Shown here in pieces: positions 8,693 through 17,215 of a stretch of 64,000 bases of DNA. Under the pieces are notes generated by a model that had not been told where the DNA came from, did not search any database, and saw nothing but the letters and a program-made list of their open reading frames with translations. The DNA comes from Gemmatimonadaceae bacterium (lineage in GTDB: Bacteria > Gemmatimonadota > Gemmatimonadetes > Gemmatimonadales > Gemmatimonadaceae). Where the stretch lies: assembly GCA_020853635.1 (NCBI GenBank), contig JADYYN010000135.1, forward strand, positions 1 through 64,000, written 5' to 3'. The translations under genes were made by a program, and so were the position numbers. Position 1 is the stretch's first letter; the number at the start of each line of letters is the position of its first letter.

Positions 8693-9997
8693 CTAGAGCA
8701 GCCCCCGCACCCGCATCACCCGATCCGCGACGAGCTCGCCCAGCCGCGTCAGCACATCTTGCGGATCCCGCGTGAGCGCAACCGTGCCGTGCAGCGTCGC
8801 CTCCAGTTCCGACAGCATCCGGTCGCAGACGTCCTCCACCATCTGCCGCACCAACGCTGGCGTCACGCCGAAGTCCTTCGCGAGCCGCACGACGTCAGCC
8901 GCAGTGAGTGCGTTGGCGCGCTCCGCGTGCCCGAATCGCATCGCGAACGTCGGGCTCAGCAACGGATACAGCTCGGTCGAGACGACGTCATAGAACGGCG
9001 CCAACCGCCGACCGGCCGGTGTGGAGAGCAACGCGAAGTTCTTCGCATGCGCATCACCGTTGCCGAGCAGGACGTTGGCGATCGATGCGCGCAGCAGCAG
9101 CGTGAGGTCCTCTGCCGGTCGCACACTCCATCGCCGCAATACCGCAGCCAACTCAGCGAAGCCCGGCCCTCCACCAGCCTGATACTTCGCGGACGGCCGA
9201 CGGCCGGTGAGCTGACAGAAGTCTTCTTGATGCAGCCGCTCGATCCGATTCGCATGCTCGACGCGGTCGAACCGGCGCACGGCGAGCAGCAGCGACTCGC
9301 TCTCCGCTTCCGTGCCGGTGTCCGCGTCGTCCTCCACCACAACGGGCGCGACGTCCGGCACGGGCAAACCGACCGCTGTGAAGAGTCCGAGACAGGCGAT
9401 CTCGTTCGCCACGAGCCCCGGATAGCGCCCACTCGAGCGCTTGATGATGTGCGTGCTCGGCGCACCCGCCAACGGCAGGAGCCAGTCCGCGCCTTGTCGC
9501 CGAAACACGAGTTTGCGCTGTACACCGCTGAGGACCTGCTGACTCTCCAGCTGCGCCTGCAAGAGTCGCTCGCCGTGCCGTTCATCGAACAGCGAGAGCA
9601 GATCGGCGGTGGAGTAGCGGCGATACTGCGGCGGTTCAGCCGGCGCTGACCCCGTGAGCCATACCGACACCGCGCCCACACTCTCTGCACCGATGCGACC
9701 GAGAAGTCCGACGACATCGCTCGGATCGAAACGGGAGAGTTGCGCCAACTCCGCACGGGTGTCCGACTCGACCAGCAGATTGTCGAAGAAGACCAACGTC
9801 TCCCGATGTCCGTACGGAGCCGCTGTGATCGGCATGCGGACTGAGATCGGTGGATCTGCGACGGCACCGACGTCGTCGCGATAGCGGAACCAGACATCCG
9901 TATCCGTCTCTCCGATGCTACCGACGAGTCGGCCATCCATGCGCACGTCGAGCTTCGCAGCGCCGAGCTCGGTCGATCGGACGCGACGGTGATTCAC
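8693..9997 (-). CDS. hipA: HipA family serine/threonine kinase toxin
   Basis: SGVQRKLVFR, HIIKRSSGRYPGLVANEIACL, ANVLLGNGDAHAKNFAL, FYDVVSTELY. Start trimmed to GTG overlapping the upstream XRE gene. Confidence 0.9.
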   Translation of the reverse strand: MNHRRVRSTELGAAKLDVRMDGRLVGSIGETDTDVWFRYRDDVGAVADPPISVRMPITAAPYGHRETLVFFDNLLVESDTRAELAQLSRFDPSDVVGLLGRIGAESVGAVSVWLTGSAPAEPPQYRRYSTADLLSLFDERHGERLLQAQLESQQVLSGVQRKLVFRRQGADWLLPLAGAPSTHIIKRSSGRYPGLVANEIACLGLFTAVGLPVPDVAPVVVEDDADTGTEAESESLLLAVRRFDRVEHANRIERLHQEDFCQLTGRRPSAKYQAGGGPGFAELAAVLRRWSVRPAEDLTLLLRASIANVLLGNGDAHAKNFALLSTPAGRRLAPFYDVVSTELYPLLSPTFAMRFGHAERANALTAADVVRLAKDFGVTPALVRQMVEDVCDRMLSELEATLHGTVALTRDPQDVLTRLGELVADRVMRVRGLL

Positions 9998-10278
9998 GGT
10001 CGCGAACCGCCGTCGATGAGATCGCGCGCACTGCGCAGGACGAGATGCAGGTCGAGCGCGACGGTCTGGATCATCCGAAGAGCTGTGTCGAGCGCGAGCC
10101 CTGGTCGCTTGCCAAGTTCCGCCTCGTTCCACAGTCGCGTGCTGACGCCGGAGAGTTCGGCAGCCTGACGCTGGGTGAGCCCCTGCTGGCGCCGCGCCGA
10201 TCTGAGCGCATCGCCGAAGGCGAGCGCGTCGTGGATTGGCTCCGCGATCGGTGAGCTCTGACGACATGCAGCAGGCAT
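9994..10278 (-). CDS. hipB: HipB-like XRE family antitoxin
   Basis: HTH LRSARRQQGLTQRQAAELSGVSTRLWNEAELGKRPGLALDTALRM; overlaps hipA by 4 bp. Confidence 0.88.
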   Translation of the reverse strand: MPAACRQSSPIAEPIHDALAFGDALRSARRQQGLTQRQAAELSGVSTRLWNEAELGKRPGLALDTALRMIQTVALDLHLVLRSARDLIDGGSRP

Positions 10279-10329
10279 TACGTAAGCGTATCTAACGCGC
10301 AAAAATCCGCAATAGATACGTTTACGTAA
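10278..10329. promoter_or_regulatory. Inverted repeat at the hipBA start, candidate HipB operator
   Basis: TTACGTAAGCGTATCTA (10278-10294) and TAGATACGTTTACGTAA (10313-10329): 16/17 complementary, 18-nt spacer. Confidence 0.7.
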
Positions 10330-10380
10330 CTTAAGAAAAAAAAGCGCAAAAAGTTACGTATAAGGAAAAATCGCATTGGC

Positions 10381-10423
10381 AACGTGCACGGATTGTCAGT
10401 TGCATTAACAATCCGTGCATGTT
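10381..10423. repeat. Inverted repeat AACGTGCACGGATTGT ... ACAATCCGTGCATGTT
   Basis: 16-bp arms, 15/16 complementary, 11-nt loop; between hipB and the thiolase stop. Confidence 0.65.
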
Positions 10424-10472
10424 GGAGGTAAATCCTTCAATTTGAATGGTTTAACTTGCCACCAGCTCTCCG

Positions 10473-11636
10473 TTACACCTCAAACACCCCCGCCGCCCCC
10501 ATCCCCCCACCGATACACATCGTCACCATCCCCAGCCCACCCCCCCGCCGCTGCAGCTCATGAATCAGCTGCACGGTGAGCTTCGCCCCACTCGCCCCCA
10601 ACGGATGCCCCAGCGCGATCGCCCCACCGTTCACATTCACGCGCGAGGTATCCATCTCGAGATCCTTGATCACCGCGAGCGCCTGCGCGGCGAACGCTTC
10701 ATTGAACTCGATCACCTTCATATCACTGAGCTTCATCCCCGCACGCGCGAGCGCCTTGGGCACAGCCTTCATCGGCCCGATGCCCATCACGTCAGGCTCC
10801 ACACCCGCCGTCGCGAACGTGACAAAACGCGCCATCGGCTTGAGCCCGAGTGACTCAGCCTTCGCACGCGTCATCATCAACACGCCCGCCGCACCATCCG
10901 ACAATGGCGATGCGTTGCCCGCGGTCACACTGCCACCAGGCTTGAACGCCGGCGGCAACTTCGCGAGCCCTTCGATGGTCGTGCCCGCGCGCACCATCTC
11001 ATCGGTCGCGAACGCGACCTTCTCCACGGTCTTCTTCGCGCCGCTCCACTTCACCTTCTCCACGGTGATCGGCACGATCTGCTCGTTGAACACACCCGCC
11101 GCCTGCGCCGCCGCGGCCTTCTGCTGCGAGCCAAGTGCGAACTCGTCCTGCATCTGCCGTGTGATGCCCCAGCGCTTGGCCACACGCTCAGCGGTGAAGC
11201 CCATGCCGATGTTCGCTTCGGTCATCTCGGGGTGCAGTCGGGTGTGATAGCCCGACATGGGCACGGCGCTCATCATCTCGACGCCGCCCGCGAGGATCAC
11301 ATCGTTCATCCCGCTCAGGATCGCCTGCGCGCCGAGTGCGATGGTCTGCAGGCCGCTCGAGCAGAAACGATTGACGGTCATCGCGGAGACTTCGACCGGA
11401 AGTCCAGCGCGCAGCGCGGCGAGCCGCGCATGATTCAAGCCTTGACCCGCCTCGGGCATCGCGCAGCCCCAGATCACATCATCGATCTGGCTCGCGTCGA
11501 ACTTCACGCGGCCCACCACGGCCTTCATCACCTCGGCGGAGAGATCGACGGGGTGCGTGGACGCGAGTGAACCATCCTTCTTGCCGCGAGCGACTGCGCT
11601 GCGAGCGGCCGATACGATCACGACTTCGTTGGTCAT
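10473..11636 (-). CDS. acetyl-CoA C-acyltransferase (thiolase)
   Basis: Thiolase motifs (NRFCSSGLQTIALGAQAI, NVNGGAIALGHPLGASGA, MCIGGGMGAAGVFE). Confidence 0.95.
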   Translation of the reverse strand: MTNEVVIVSAARSAVARGKKDGSLASTHPVDLSAEVMKAVVGRVKFDASQIDDVIWGCAMPEAGQGLNHARLAALRAGLPVEVSAMTVNRFCSSGLQTIALGAQAILSGMNDVILAGGVEMMSAVPMSGYHTRLHPEMTEANIGMGFTAERVAKRWGITRQMQDEFALGSQQKAAAAQAAGVFNEQIVPITVEKVKWSGAKKTVEKVAFATDEMVRAGTTIEGLAKLPPAFKPGGSVTAGNASPLSDGAAGVLMMTRAKAESLGLKPMARFVTFATAGVEPDVMGIGPMKAVPKALARAGMKLSDMKVIEFNEAFAAQALAVIKDLEMDTSRVNVNGGAIALGHPLGASGAKLTVQLIHELQRRGGGLGMVTMCIGGGMGAAGVFEV

Positions 11637-11638
11637 GG

Positions 11639-13975
11639 TCAGTTCCTCAGGGGCTTGCCGGTGGTCAGCATGTGCATGATCCGCTCCTGCGTCTCCTTGG
11701 TGCCGAGGAGTCGCAGGAAGGCGTCACGCTCGAGATCGAGCAGGTCCTGCTCCGTGACGTCGCGGGCGGGTCCGTCTCCGCCACACAGCACCACGGCGAT
11801 CTCGTGCCCCAGTCGTACATCGTGCGCCGACGCCTGCCCTGCTTCCTGGAACGACCACAGCGCATAGTCGAGGTTACCCACACCTGCCTTGCCCAGCGCC
11901 GTCATGGTGCGCGGCAGCGGTGCGACGTAGTCCGCGGCGAGGTCGATCACGCGCGCCTTCGCGTCCGCCAACAGCGTGTCGCGATTCATCGAGATGCGAT
12001 CGGCGTGGGGACGCAGGAAGCCCATCGCGCGTGCTTCGTGCGCTGAGGTGCTGGTCTGTGCGAGTGCGATCAACTTGAACGCACGCTTGATGCCCTCGAA
12101 CGGATCGGCTTCTTCGTACGCCTCGAGTGCCTTGGTGAAGCGGAATGCGAGTTCCTTGGTGCCGCAGCCGCCAGGGATCAGCCCCACACCGACTTCCACG
12201 AGTCCCATATACAACTCGGCGTGCGCCTGGATGCGATCGCAATGCAGCGAGATCTCCGTGCCGCCGCCGAGTGTGAGACCGAACGGCGCGGCGACCACGG
12301 GGAAGGGCGCGAAGCGGAAGGACATCACGGTGTCCTGGAACCGCTTCACCATCGCCTCGACGGTCTTCCAGTCGCCGGCCTGCACCACCTGACCGACACC
12401 GGCGAGGTTCGCACCGGCGGTGAAGGTGCGCGGATCGTCATTGCCGATCACGAGGCCGTGGTACTTGCCCTTGCCCACCGTGTCGAGCGCGATGGCAGCC
12501 ATGTCCATCACGCCGGCGCCCAAGGTGTTCATCTTGCCGCAGAACTCGAGGCAGAGCACACCGTCGCCGAGGTCGACGAGGCGCGCCTCGGGATTCTCCT
12601 TCACGACCTTGTTCGCCTGACGCAGCAGCGCGAGCGAGATCTGTCCGGGGATGGGCGGCACGGCGATGCGTGCGTCCTTGTCGAGCGCGGGGATCATCTC
12701 CACCGGCGTCGCACCCGTGGTGTCGACGGAGTAGAACGACGCGCCGGCCTTGGCGAGCATCGGCGGCACGGTCTTGCCGCGCTTGGTCATCTCACCGCGC
12801 AGCCAGTCGAGGCCCATCGCATCCATGGTGCGGAAGGGGCCCATTTCCCACCCGTAGCCCCACTCCATCGCGCGATCGATCGCGGCCACGTCGTGCGCGA
12901 GCTGCGGTGCGAGTGTGCACGCATAGGCGAACTGCTCAACAAGAAGGTCACGCAGGAACTCGCCGTGCTTGCCGCCGATGTCCTTGGCCTTCGCCACACG
13001 CGCGGTGGGCGGGAGCTTGGAGATCTTGTCGATCTCTTCGGTGGAGAAGCGACCCTGATCCTTGTACTCGAGTGTCTTCCAATCGAGCGCGAGGATCTCC
13101 TTGCCGTCCTTCTTGTAGAAGCCGGCCTTGGTCTTGTCACCCAAGCGACCGGTCTTCACGAGTTCGTGCACGAAGGGCACGAGGGCGAGGTCTTCGCCCG
13201 TGGTCTGCGAGAGCCCGGCAGTCACATGCACGAGGACGTCGAGCCCGGAGAGATCGCCGGTGCGAAACGTCGCGGTCTTGGCGCGTGCGATGAACGCGCC
13301 GGTGAGTGTGTCGACCTCGGGGATGCTGAGATCGTGCTGCACCATCAAGCGGCCAGCGACGACCATGCCGTGCACGCCCAAACGATTCGCGACGAACCCC
13401 GGCACATCCTTCGCGAGCACGATGCCCTTACCGAGGATGCGCTCCTGGAAGTGCCGCATGCTCTCGAGCACGTCGTTCGACGTCTCACCCGTGGGGATGA
13501 GCTCGAGCAGGTGCATGTAGCGCGGCGGATTGAAGTAGTGCGTGCCGAGGAAGCGTTCGCGGAACTTCGCGTTGCGACCCTTGAGAAGGATAGCCATCGG
13601 GATGCCCGAGGTGTTGGACGTGACGATGGCGTCGGGCGCGATGCGTTCGAGCTTGGCGAAGAGTTCCTGCTTGGGCTCGGGCTTCTCGATGATCGCTTCG
13701 CAGATCCAGCTGCAGTCGGCGAGTAGTTCGAGATGGTCGGCGGTGTTGCCGACGGTGATGCGCGCGTGAGCGGCGGCATCGAGGAAGGCGGCGGGCTTGG
13801 CCTTCCGTGTGCGCTCGAGCCCATCGCGTGCGGGCTTGGAGCGGTCGGGGGATTTGGGATCGTCGCTGCCGGGGATATCGAGCAGGACAACGGGCACACC
13901 TGCACTCGCGGCGAGGGCGGCGATGCCGGCCCCCATCGCGCCGGCGCCTATGACGCCGACTTTCGTGATCCGCAT
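11639..13975 (-). CDS. 3-hydroxyacyl-CoA dehydrogenase / enoyl-CoA hydratase (FadB-like)
   Basis: MRITKVGVIGAGAMGAGIAALAASAGVPVVLLDI Rossmann start and crotonase-like C-terminal region; adjacent to thiolase. Confidence 0.93.
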   Translation of the reverse strand: MRITKVGVIGAGAMGAGIAALAASAGVPVVLLDIPGSDDPKSPDRSKPARDGLERTRKAKPAAFLDAAAHARITVGNTADHLELLADCSWICEAIIEKPEPKQELFAKLERIAPDAIVTSNTSGIPMAILLKGRNAKFRERFLGTHYFNPPRYMHLLELIPTGETSNDVLESMRHFQERILGKGIVLAKDVPGFVANRLGVHGMVVAGRLMVQHDLSIPEVDTLTGAFIARAKTATFRTGDLSGLDVLVHVTAGLSQTTGEDLALVPFVHELVKTGRLGDKTKAGFYKKDGKEILALDWKTLEYKDQGRFSTEEIDKISKLPPTARVAKAKDIGGKHGEFLRDLLVEQFAYACTLAPQLAHDVAAIDRAMEWGYGWEMGPFRTMDAMGLDWLRGEMTKRGKTVPPMLAKAGASFYSVDTTGATPVEMIPALDKDARIAVPPIPGQISLALLRQANKVVKENPEARLVDLGDGVLCLEFCGKMNTLGAGVMDMAAIALDTVGKGKYHGLVIGNDDPRTFTAGANLAGVGQVVQAGDWKTVEAMVKRFQDTVMSFRFAPFPVVAAPFGLTLGGGTEISLHCDRIQAHAELYMGLVEVGVGLIPGGCGTKELAFRFTKALEAYEEADPFEGIKRAFKLIALAQTSTSAHEARAMGFLRPHADRISMNRDTLLADAKARVIDLAADYVAPLPRTMTALGKAGVGNLDYALWSFQEAGQASAHDVRLGHEIAVVLCGGDGPARDVTEQDLLDLERDAFLRLLGTKETQERIMHMLTTGKPLRN

Positions 13976-14138
13976 GACGGACTCCGAGATGGTGGTGATG
14001 CGGGAGAAGCGGCCCCAAGGCCGCTGGGCCATCGCAGGGCTCTGGCCGGGTACTATAGAAGCTAGTGAGAGTGCGGCTAGTCGGCGCCTGCCCCCGGGAC
14101 TACCTTGGGCAAAGGCTCCTGCCTCCCGACCCCACGTC

Positions 14139-15098
14139 ATGCTCCGTCAACCTGCTGTTCACCCTGCCCTGATGGACCGCGCCAAGGGGAGCCTGCTCGG
14201 GCTCGCCGTGGGGGACGCACTCGGCGCGGCGGTGGAGTTCCAGGCGCCGGGAAGCTTCGAGCCGGTGACGGGGATGCGTGGCGGCGGCTTCCATGGATTG
14301 GGGCCGGGCGAGTGGACCGACGACACCTCGATGGCGCTCTGTCTCGCCGAGTCGCTGGTGACCTGCGGGCGCTTTGATGCGCGCGACCAGATGGAGCGGT
14401 ACCTGCGCTGGTATCGCCAGGGCCACTTGAGCAGCACGGGCAAGTGCGTCGACATCGGCGACACGGTGCGACAGGCCTTGGAGCGCTATGAGCGCACGGG
14501 TGAGCCGTATGCTGGTCTCACCGATCCGCGCACGGCCGGCAACGGTTCGCTGATGCGCATCGCGCCGGTGGTGATCTGGCATGCGAACAATCCCTCATCG
14601 GCGATGGCTGCGGCGGCGGCGAGTTCGCGGACCACGCATGGCACCGCCGCGGCGATCGACGCGTGTCGATACCTTGCCGGTCTTATCTCGGGCGCACTCA
14701 ACGACGTGCCCAAGGCCACGTTGCTCACCCCGCAGTTCTCGCCGGTGCCGAATGCGTTCGCCGATGAACCGCTCACCGACGTGATCGCCGAGGTGGCGGC
14801 GGGGTCGTTCATGCGACGCACGCCGCCGGAGGTGCGCGGAACCGGCTATGTCGTGGAGTCACTCGAAGCGGCGCTCTGGGCCTTCGCCGTGACCGACACC
14901 TTCGCCGACGGAGTGCTGGCCGCCGCGAACCTCGGTGAAGACGCCGATACCACTGCGGCGATCTACGGCCAGCTCGCAGGGGCGTACTACGGAGCGGCCG
15001 CGATCCCCGCCGAGTGGCGACTGCAGTTGGTGAAGCGGTCGCTGGTCGAGGAATACGCGGAGCGGCTCGTGTTCGAGCGTCCGCGGCACGATCGCTGA
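14139..15098 (+). CDS. ADP-ribosylglycohydrolase family protein (DraG-like)
   Basis: MDRAKGSLLGLAVGDALGAAVEF, EWTDDTSMALCLAESL, NLGEDADTTAAIYGQLAGAYYG. Start could be 14172. Confidence 0.92.
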   Translation: MLRQPAVHPALMDRAKGSLLGLAVGDALGAAVEFQAPGSFEPVTGMRGGGFHGLGPGEWTDDTSMALCLAESLVTCGRFDARDQMERYLRWYRQGHLSSTGKCVDIGDTVRQALERYERTGEPYAGLTDPRTAGNGSLMRIAPVVIWHANNPSSAMAAAAASSRTTHGTAAAIDACRYLAGLISGALNDVPKATLLTPQFSPVPNAFADEPLTDVIAEVAAGSFMRRTPPEVRGTGYVVESLEAALWAFAVTDTFADGVLAAANLGEDADTTAAIYGQLAGAYYGAAAIPAEWRLQLVKRSLVEEYAERLVFERPRHDR

Positions 15099-15105
15099 GC
15101 GCGTC

Positions 15106-16200
15106 GTGATCAAGTACCTCGGCTCCAAACGTCGGTTGGTTCCGCAGATCGTCGCGCTCGCGCAGGCGATCCCCGAGGCGCGCACCGCGCTGGATCTGTT
15201 CACGGGCACGACGCGGGTGGCGCAGGGTCTCAAGGCGGCCGGCTTCACGGTGACTGCGAACGACTGCGCGTCGTACAGCGGTGTGCTCGCTGAGGCGTAC
15301 ATCGCCACGGATGCGGCGGCGGTGGATTCCACCCGCATGATGGCACTGCTCGCCGAACTTGATGCGCTGCCCGGTGAGCGCGGGTACGTGACGCGCACGT
15401 TCTGTGAGGATGCGCGCTACTTCCAGCCGGCGAACGGTGAACGTATTGACGCGATCCGCGCGGGCATCGACCGGCTGGCGCGCACGCCGACCGAACGGGC
15501 GATCGCGCTGACGTCGTTGCTGGAGGCAGCGGACCGCGTGGATTCCACGACGGGCCAGCAGATGGCCTATCTGAAGCAGTGGTCGACGCGCAGCCATCGC
15601 ACGTTGTCGCTGCGGATGCCCACGCTTCTCGCCGGCGCAGGGCGTGCGCTGTGCGAGGATGCACGCGTGTGTGCGGCGCGGGACGACGTGTACGACGTGG
15701 TGTACCTCGATCCGCCGTACAACCAGCACTCGTACTACGGGAACTACCATATCTGGGAGACGCTGGTGCGTGGTGACGCGCCGGAGAGTTACGGCGTCGC
15801 GCGCAAACGCACCGACGTGCGCACGACGAAGAGTGTGTTCAACCTGCGCGGCGCGGCGTGGAACGCGCTGCGCGATGTGGTGCTGACGCTGCGTGCGCGG
15901 CACGTGATCCTCTCGTTCAGCAATGAGGGATTCCTCAGCAACGCGGCGTTGCGTGCGTTGCTGGTGGAGCGCTTCGGTGAGGTGGCGATGGTGCCGGTGG
16001 ACTCGCCTCGGTATGTGGGGGCGCGGATCGGCATTCATAACCTTCGTGGCGAGCGAGTGGGTGAGGTGAGCCATCTGCGGAACACGGAGTGGCTGTTCGT
16101 CGCCGGCCCCGACGCTGCGGGCGTCGTCGCCCGCGCGGGCATGGAGGCTGCGGTGCTGCCGGCGGACCCCGACGCGTCGCCGTTCCAGGAAGCGAGCTGA
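15106..16200 (+). CDS. DNA adenine methylase (D12-class)
   Basis: IKYLGSKRRLVPQI, ALDLFTGTTRVAQGLKAAG, VVYLDPPYNQHSYYGNYHIWETL; GTG start. Confidence 0.88.
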   Translation: MIKYLGSKRRLVPQIVALAQAIPEARTALDLFTGTTRVAQGLKAAGFTVTANDCASYSGVLAEAYIATDAAAVDSTRMMALLAELDALPGERGYVTRTFCEDARYFQPANGERIDAIRAGIDRLARTPTERAIALTSLLEAADRVDSTTGQQMAYLKQWSTRSHRTLSLRMPTLLAGAGRALCEDARVCAARDDVYDVVYLDPPYNQHSYYGNYHIWETLVRGDAPESYGVARKRTDVRTTKSVFNLRGAAWNALRDVVLTLRARHVILSFSNEGFLSNAALRALLVERFGEVAMVPVDSPRYVGARIGIHNLRGERVGEVSHLRNTEWLFVAGPDAAGVVARAGMEAAVLPADPDASPFQEAS

Positions 16201-16202
16201 GC

Positions 16203-16595
16203 ATGGCGACGGCGGATGGGGTGCCGTTGCCCACGGTGCTCGTCGTCGATGACGATGCGACGGTGCGGCGCGTGTTGACGCTCACCCTGGAGTCGGCGGG
16301 GTTCCGTGTGCTCACCGCGGACGATGGTCGCCACGCACTCACTGTGCTCGCATCAGCGCGCGACGTGGTGGACCTCATCCTCACCGACGTGGTGATGCCT
16401 GAGATGAGTGGTGTCACGCTGGCGCAGCAGGTGTTCGCGCAGGATGCCGCCGCGCGCATCTGTCTCATGAGTGGCTACCTCGACGACCGCGCGAAGATGC
16501 GGCGCGAGATCGGGCACCCGGTGACGTTCGTGCAGAAGCCGTTCGATGTGGATGAACTCGTGGCGCATCTGCGCAGCGAGTTGGGCGCGGAGTGA
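16203..16595 (+). CDS. response regulator receiver protein
   Basis: VLVVDDDATVRRVL, DLILTDVVMPEMSG, VQKPFDVDEL; receiver domain only. Confidence 0.93.
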   Translation: MATADGVPLPTVLVVDDDATVRRVLTLTLESAGFRVLTADDGRHALTVLASARDVVDLILTDVVMPEMSGVTLAQQVFAQDAAARICLMSGYLDDRAKMRREIGHPVTFVQKPFDVDELVAHLRSELGAE

Positions 16596-17215
16596 TGCCG
16601 CCGCGCCACGCGAAAGCCATCGCCCATTTGAGTCAGGCGGATCCGGTGCTCGGCCGATGGATCGCCGAGGCGGGGCCCTGCACGTTACGTCGTGATAGCG
16701 CCGGGACCCATTTCGACCATATCGCGCGTTCCATCGTGTATCAGCAGTTGTCGGGCGCAGCGGCGTCCACCATCTGGGACCGCGTGCTCGGGTTATACGG
16801 TGGTGCGTTGCCGGAGCCGGCACGTGTGCTCCGGACGCCGGACGCGAAGTTGCGTGCGCTGGGGCTGTCGGGTCGGAAAGTCGAGTACATCAAGGATCTC
16901 GCGCGGCATACGCACTCGGGCGCGTTGCCCCAGGACACGCTGCACACGATGGACGACGACGCGGTGATCGCGGCGTTGACGCAGGTGCGCGGGATCGGTG
17001 AGTGGACCGCGCAGATGTTCCTGATGTTCCGTCTGGGTCGGCCCGATGTGTTGCCGGTGCTGGACCTCGCGGTGAAGAAGGCAGTGCAGTCGTTGTACGG
17101 AATGCGGAAGCTCCCGAGTGAGGAGCGTCTCGCGAAGATCGGTCGGGTGTGGGCTCCTCATCGCACGGTGGCGTCGTGGTATCTCTGGAGACGAGTGGAC
17201 AATCCACCGCAGTGA
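16592..17215 (+). CDS. DNA-3-methyladenine glycosylase II-like HhH-GPD protein
   Basis: ARSIVYQQLSGAAASTIWDRV and LTQVRGIGEWTAQMFLMFRLGRPDVLPVLDLAVKKA. Confidence 0.9.
   Translation: MMPPRHAKAIAHLSQADPVLGRWIAEAGPCTLRRDSAGTHFDHIARSIVYQQLSGAAASTIWDRVLGLYGGALPEPARVLRTPDAKLRALGLSGRKVEYIKDLARHTHSGALPQDTLHTMDDDAVIAALTQVRGIGEWTAQMFLMFRLGRPDVLPVLDLAVKKAVQSLYGMRKLPSEERLAKIGRVWAPHRTVASWYLWRRVDNPPQ

Noticed and set aside
8567-9649. 360-aa plus-strand ORF over hipA
   Set aside because: Only the first ~40 codons matter, as they carry the RHS vestige; the rest is antisense to hipA.
10378-10425. Possible integron attC or CRISPR-like element
   Set aside because: A single inverted repeat with no repeated units, no spacer array and no adjacent integrase or cas gene.
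12221-13726. 501-aa plus-strand ORF
   Set aside because: Antisense to the FadB-like gene, which has clear Rossmann and crotonase motifs.
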